Shown: positions 22,515-25,371 of the stretch, in pieces
How the letters are laid out: each line of letters opens with the position of its first letter
Numbering within the stretch: the first letter of the stretch is position 1
NCBI GenBank assembly: GCA_016873375.1
Contig: VGXJ01000002.1
Coordinates: 1-25,371, forward strand
DNA length: 25,371 bases
Direction: 5' to 3'
From: Phycisphaerae bacterium
GTDB lineage: Bacteria; Planctomycetota; Phycisphaerae; Phycisphaerales; SM1A02
The notes under the pieces: generated by a model
What the model saw: the letters and a program-made list of their open reading frames with translations, nothing else
The model's database searches: none
Told to the model about the DNA's origin: nothing
Made by a program: the position numbers and the translations under genes

Positions 22515-23132
22515 TCACTTGCGGGCGTACTTCACGCTGCAGCCGTAGGGCTTGGTGGTCGAGGGTTCGGCGGCCTTGCCGTCCTTGAGCGCCTTCACGG
22601 CTTCGACGACGTAGTTCTTCGAGCCCTTGTCGTCGATCGCGCCGTCATAGGCGAGCTTGCCGTCCTTGCCGATGACGAAGCAGTGCGGCGTGGTCTTGGC
22701 ACCGTAGGCGTGACCGACCTTGCCGTCGCCGTCGATCAGCGCGGGAGCCTCGATCTTGTTCTTGGCGAGGTAATCGGCGCTCGACTTTGGATCGTTCGCC
22801 GTGGCGGCCGTGCTGTTGATGAAGAGGAACACCACGTCGGCATCCATCTCCTTGCAGCTCGTGATCATCGATCCGACCTTGCCTTCCTCGCACACCTCAC
22901 GGCAGACTGGGCAACCCGGGTTGATCCACTCGAGCACCACGACCTTGCCCTTGTAGTCGGCGAGTTTGTACTCCTTGCCGTCGGCACCCTTGAGGGTGAA
23001 GTCGGGCGCAGCCTCGCCGATCTTGGCAGCAGCCTTCTGGCCTTCGGCAGCGAGCGCTGCGGGAGCGATGACCGGCGACAGCGCGAGGCCGGCACCGAGG
23101 GTGAGCGAGGCGATGAGCGCGAGATGCTTCAT
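22515..23132 (-). CDS. Exported thioredoxin-fold redoxin (AhpC/TSA-TlpA type), 205 aa
   Basis: A secreted peroxiredoxin/TlpA-like thiol oxidoreductase. The signal peptide is about 1-29 (APAALAA). The thioredoxin fold starts with GEAAPDFTLKGADG. The active-site segment is NPGCPVC (Cys74, Cys77), followed by Cys81 and Cys93. The cis-Pro region is TTPHCFVIG, with an extra Cys next to it, and a further Cys lies in the C-terminal PYGCSVKY tail. Proteins with this ending are common in planctomycetes; their partners are not established. Shine-Dalgarno AGAAGGAA is present. It lies 89 bases downstream of the DsbD alpha-like gene on the same strand, so they may share a transcript. A role in periplasmic thiol-disulfide exchange is inferred from the fold. 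Confidence 0.88.
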   Translation of the reverse strand: MKHLALIASLTLGAGLALSPVIAPAALAAEGQKAAAKIGEAAPDFTLKGADGKEYKLADYKGKVVVLEWINPGCPVCREVCEEGKVGSMITSCKEMDADVVFLFINSTAATANDPKSSADYLAKNKIEAPALIDGDGKVGHAYGAKTTPHCFVIGKDGKLAYDGAIDDKGSKNYVVEAVKALKDGKAAEPSTTKPYGCSVKYARK

Positions 23133-23221
23133 GGGTCATTCCTTCTGGTTGGATCCTGGAGTGGTGAAACGGTTGGACGGGACTCTAGCCATGCTGGAGG
23201 GCGCGATGGTGAGCCTTGCGA

Positions 23222-24067
23222 TCACTTTGCCGCAGCGCGCACCGCGGGGACACACACATCGAAGGCCCGGAGCCCGCCGGCGAGGTCGATCACGGCCATC
23301 CCGCGGACCATCGGGCGCCGATCAGGCGCATCCCCCTCACGGACCCGGACCGGGATCTCGATCCGTCCACCTGGCATCGGCAGCATGCGTTCACTGGGAA
23401 ACCGCACGCCGGGACACGCATCCGGGAACCACCGAGCCGAGCTGGCCAGCGCCGAAGCGTCGATGACGAGGAGCCGATCCTCCCCTTCGCCCCGAAGGGC
23501 CGAAAGCACCTCGACGGGCGCGGGCTCCGGGTAGCCCGTCGGCATCGCGCCTTCGCGCTCGACCAGTTCCGCCCCCAACGATTGGCGCTCCACGACGCAG
23601 TGTTCCTTGCAGGTCATCCATTGGGCACTCACTCGCACCGCGATCGCGCCACCAGACCATGAGGCGGGCGGCGTCACCGGGACCAACAGTCGCAGCGAAC
23701 CCTCAAAGGCGAGGATGTCTTCATCGTCCGGAAGATGGTTGGGCACGGGGAAGATCGGCTCACTGGCCGACCAGCCCTCCGGCAGCGTCCACGACAAGCG
23801 AGGCGGCTGCCCGCTGTCTCCGGGATTGCGCCAGTAGAGGTGCCAACCCCGTTCGATCATGAACTGCATGTCGAGGAACCTTCGGCCATCCGGTGTGCGA
23901 AGGATGCTGGGGTCAAGCGATGCCCTGACATGAGGCTCGGCCGATCGTTCCAGTGGCCCTGTCGCTGCAGGACTGGGCGGGACCGGCGCAGCGGCGCCCA
24001 GCCCGGACACGCTCCAGGCGAGCAAGGCAACCGGCAGAACCAAGCAGGGCATGAGGAGCGTCGACAT
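23222..24067 (-). CDS. DsbD N-terminal (alpha) domain-like periplasmic protein, 281 aa
   Basis: The protein matches the N-terminal domain of DsbD/ScsB-type thiol:disulfide interchange proteins: GWHLYWRNPGDSGQPPRLSW near residue 75, ASEPIFPVPN, a short FEGSLRLLVPV strand pair, and WMTCKEHC with Cys153 and Cys157 as the likely redox pair. Only this domain is present; the membrane electron-transfer and C-terminal thioredoxin domains are absent, and the ORF ends after about 280 residues. A signal peptide covers about 1-26. The frame is open much further upstream, but ATG 24067 starts the signal peptide, has no Shine-Dalgarno, and has TAGTGT 7 bases upstream. It is divergent from the rhodanese-fold lipoprotein and upstream of the redoxin. 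Confidence 0.82.
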   Translation of the reverse strand: MSTLLMPCLVLPVALLAWSVSGLGAAAPVPPSPAATGPLERSAEPHVRASLDPSILRTPDGRRFLDMQFMIERGWHLYWRNPGDSGQPPRLSWTLPEGWSASEPIFPVPNHLPDDEDILAFEGSLRLLVPVTPPASWSGGAIAVRVSAQWMTCKEHCVVERQSLGAELVEREGAMPTGYPEPAPVEVLSALRGEGEDRLLVIDASALASSARWFPDACPGVRFPSERMLPMPGGRIEIPVRVREGDAPDRRPMVRGMAVIDLAGGLRAFDVCVPAVRAAAK

Positions 24068-24073
24068 GGTCCG

Positions 24074-24080
24074 TACACTA
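24074..24080. promoter_or_regulatory. Overlapping divergent -10 elements (TACACTA)
   Basis: On plus, TACACT (24074-24079) ends 6 bases before ATG 24086. On minus, TAGTGT (24080-24075) ends 7 bases before ATG 24067. Both genes lack a Shine-Dalgarno, and only 18 bases separate the two start codons. One 7-base sequence thus appears to be the -10 for both directions. No -35 is obvious on either side. Confidence 0.5.
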
Positions 24081-24085
24081 GCCGC

Positions 24086-24529
24086 ATGACCCTGCAACGA
24101 CTCGCTGCATGCCTCGCCCTCTCCCTCCCGCTCGTGGCCTGCGAGCGGAGCACGAGCGACAAGAATCTCACGCTGGTCCGAGCGGACGAAGTGCTGGCAC
24201 TGGGAACGCGTGAGAAGGGCCTGCTTGGCAAGTCCAAGCGCGTGGTGATCATCGATCCCCGACCGAGCGCGCTCTATGAAGCAGGCCACATCAAGGGTGC
24301 CCGTTCGATGCCGATGCCCACGATGAACGATGTGGCCGTTCCCGAACTCGGCGAATTCAAGTCGGTCGCGATCCTGGTCTACGGCACCAACGCCAACGAT
24401 GTGCTCGGCCCAGCGGCGAGCAAGCGGCTCATCGAACTGGGCTACGACAGCGTCTACACGCTGCGCGGCGGGCTCGAGGGCTGGACGAAGGCCAGCATGC
24501 CAGTCGTCACGGGCAAGGACCCTGGCTGA
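24086..24529 (+). CDS. Rhodanese-fold lipoprotein lacking the catalytic cysteine, 147 aa
   Basis: A small lipoprotein: signal sequence 1-18 and lipobox LVAC with Cys19. The remainder is a single rhodanese homology domain: IDPRPSALYEAGHIKGARSMP (strand, then the conserved GHIxGA), an active-site region ILVYGTNANDVLGPAA, and the C-terminal GYDSVYTLRGGLEGW motif. In active rhodaneses the loop after 'VxY' begins with the persulfide-bearing Cys (CxxGxRS). Here position 100 is Gly and no Cys remains in the domain, so sulfur transfer by the usual mechanism is unlikely. It may bind a partner or anion. The start ATG 24086 is leaderless type. It is divergent from the DsbD alpha-like gene. Confidence 0.85.
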   Translation: MTLQRLAACLALSLPLVACERSTSDKNLTLVRADEVLALGTREKGLLGKSKRVVIIDPRPSALYEAGHIKGARSMPMPTMNDVAVPELGEFKSVAILVYGTNANDVLGPAASKRLIELGYDSVYTLRGGLEGWTKASMPVVTGKDPG

Positions 24530-24567
24530 GTCCCCGCGCTGCCTCGCCCACGCAGCCCGCAAACGAA

Positions 24568-24597
24568 CGAGGCCCGCGCCGGATGGCACGGGCCTCG
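24568..24597. terminator. Bidirectional hairpin between convergent genes
   Basis: CGAGGCCCG (24568-24576) pairs perfectly with CGGGCCTCG (24589-24597). Inside, GCC-GGAT-GGC continues the stem after one mismatch. Reading toward lower coordinates from atpG, the hairpin is followed by TTCGTTTGC. It most likely ends atpG transcription and also that of the rhodanese-fold gene. Confidence 0.75.
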
Positions 24598-24620
24598 GAG
24601 ATGCTTGACCGAAGACGCGA

Positions 24621-25371
24621 TCAGCCCAGCGCTGCGGCACCCGACACGATCTCGGTGAGTTCGGTCGTGATGCGAGCCTGGCGTGCGCGGTTGTAGTTGC
24701 GCTTGAGCGTGCGGCCGAGGCCCGACGCATTGTCGGTCGCAGCCTTCATCGCCACCATGCGCATGACGTTCTCGCTCACGATGGCATCGTTGAAGGCCTG
24801 GAACAGGCTGACCTTCACGCTGCGAGGAAGAAGGTCATCGAGGATCTCGACGGCACCCGGGCTGAACTCGTACGACGCGGTGGAAGCGCCCTGCGACGCC
24901 TGCGGCATCGACAGCGGCAGCAGCTGCACCGCTTCGGCGATCTGGCGCGCATTGCTCACGAAGCGCATGCTGCAGACCACGATCTGCTCGAACTCGCCCG
25001 CAGCGAATGCACCCATGTAGCGATCGGCGAGGGCCTGGATGTCCTCGTACTTGGGGCGGTCGCCGAAGGTGAAGCGCTCCTCGGGCAGCATCTGCTGGTA
25101 CTTGAAGAACGCAAAGGCCTTCTTGCCGGCGGTGTGCAGCACAACCTGCTTGCCCTGGGCCTTCAGTGCCTTGATGCGGACCATGGCCGTGCGCAGCACA
25201 TTGCCGTTGTAGGCGCCGCAGAGGCCGCGATCGCTGCCGATGACAAGCACCAGCACCTTGCCCGACGAACCGCCGCCCTGCAGAAGCGGATGCGAGACAT
25301 CACCGGCCGCTGCGGCGACTTCGCCCACCAGTTGTCGGATGCGATCGGTGTAGGGGCGGGTGGCCTTGGCC
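24621..25371 (-). CDS. atpG: F1F0 ATP synthase gamma subunit, partial (N-terminus beyond the window)
   Basis: The central rotor stalk of the F1 ATPase. The frame is open to the right edge, where AKATRPYTDRIRQL matches the end of the N-terminal coiled coil, so about the first 45 residues are missing. A GTG at 25328 is internal and not the start. The Rossmann-like middle has VLVIGSDRGLCGAYNGNV. The C-terminal helix is well conserved: MVAMKAATDNASGLGRTL and NRARQARITTELTEIVSGAA. Residues of the rotor axle (A-x-DNA-x) are present. The rest of the atp operon is expected to the right. A strong hairpin follows the stop, so atpG may be the last gene of its transcript or lie apart from atpD/atpC. Confidence 0.96.
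   Translation of the reverse strand, partial: AKATRPYTDRIRQLVGEVAAAAGDVSHPLLQGGGSSGKVLVLVIGSDRGLCGAYNGNVLRTAMVRIKALKAQGKQVVLHTAGKKAFAFFKYQQMLPEERFTFGDRPKYEDIQALADRYMGAFAAGEFEQIVVCSMRFVSNARQIAEAVQLLPLSMPQASQGASTASYEFSPGAVEILDDLLPRSVKVSLFQAFNDAIVSENVMRMVAMKAATDNASGLGRTLKRNYNRARQARITTELTEIVSGAAALG

Noticed and set aside
1..25371. CRISPR array, insertion sequence or prophage
   Set aside because: No regularly spaced direct repeats, transposase or phage-like genes were seen on either strand.

Overview
The window is about 25 kb of GC-rich bacterial chromosome. It most likely comes from a planctomycete close to the Phycisphaerae. The evidence is a DUF1549/DUF1553 cytochrome-like protein with a DUF1501 partner, a PEP-CTERM-like surface protein, and two large secreted Cys-rich proteins ending in the paired dockerin-like repeats common in that group. 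No transposase, phage gene or CRISPR array was seen. The gene content looks like ordinary chromosome with lineage-specific surface genes.

Layout, left to right. Positions 1-162 are the tail of an FAD oxidoreductase, followed by a hairpin shared with a convergent PEP-CTERM-like gene (232-834, minus). A minus-strand pair follows: DUF1553 (2686-6294) then DUF1501 (1163-2668). A diguanylate cyclase (6476-7507) converges on a short-chain dehydrogenase (7493-8353, minus). Two secreted dockerin-type proteins run in tandem on plus (8646-11096 and about 11216-13558), separated by a strong terminator. On minus come a polytopic membrane protein with zinc ribbons and a SerB-like phosphatase (15472 to 13592), tRNA-Thr(UGU) (15615-15687) and mnmG (15703-17649). 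Divergent from mnmG is an M17 leucyl aminopeptidase (17705-19153). An unrecognised 193-residue gene (19167-19748, minus) diverges from a YwlE-like phosphatase/rpiB pair (19825-20732). A small membrane zinc-ribbon protein (20743-21114, minus) precedes dnaN (21246-22352). A periplasmic redox group follows: redoxin (22515-23132, minus), DsbD alpha-like domain (23222-24067, minus) and a rhodanese-fold lipoprotein (24086-24529, plus). The C-terminal part of atpG (24621-25371, minus) closes the window.

The genes form many short transcription units that often flip strand, so promoters are squeezed into very small gaps. The most striking pattern concerns gene starts. Nine genes that begin a transcription unit have a TAnnnT hexamer ending 6-8 bases before the start codon and no clear Shine-Dalgarno site, as expected for leaderless mRNAs. 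Genes inside operons (DUF1501, SerB-like) and several others (dnaN, redoxin, both highly exported surface proteins) do carry Shine-Dalgarno sites. At 24074-24080 one 7-base sequence can serve as the -10 element for both divergent genes.

Other points worth a second look: a Cys-rich module that recurs three times in the dockerin proteins and appears to have lost a cysteine pair in one copy; a rhodanese-fold lipoprotein without its catalytic cysteine; a tRNA-Thr with a U-U mismatch in the anticodon stem; and an uncertain start, or a frameshift, in the FG-GAP protein.
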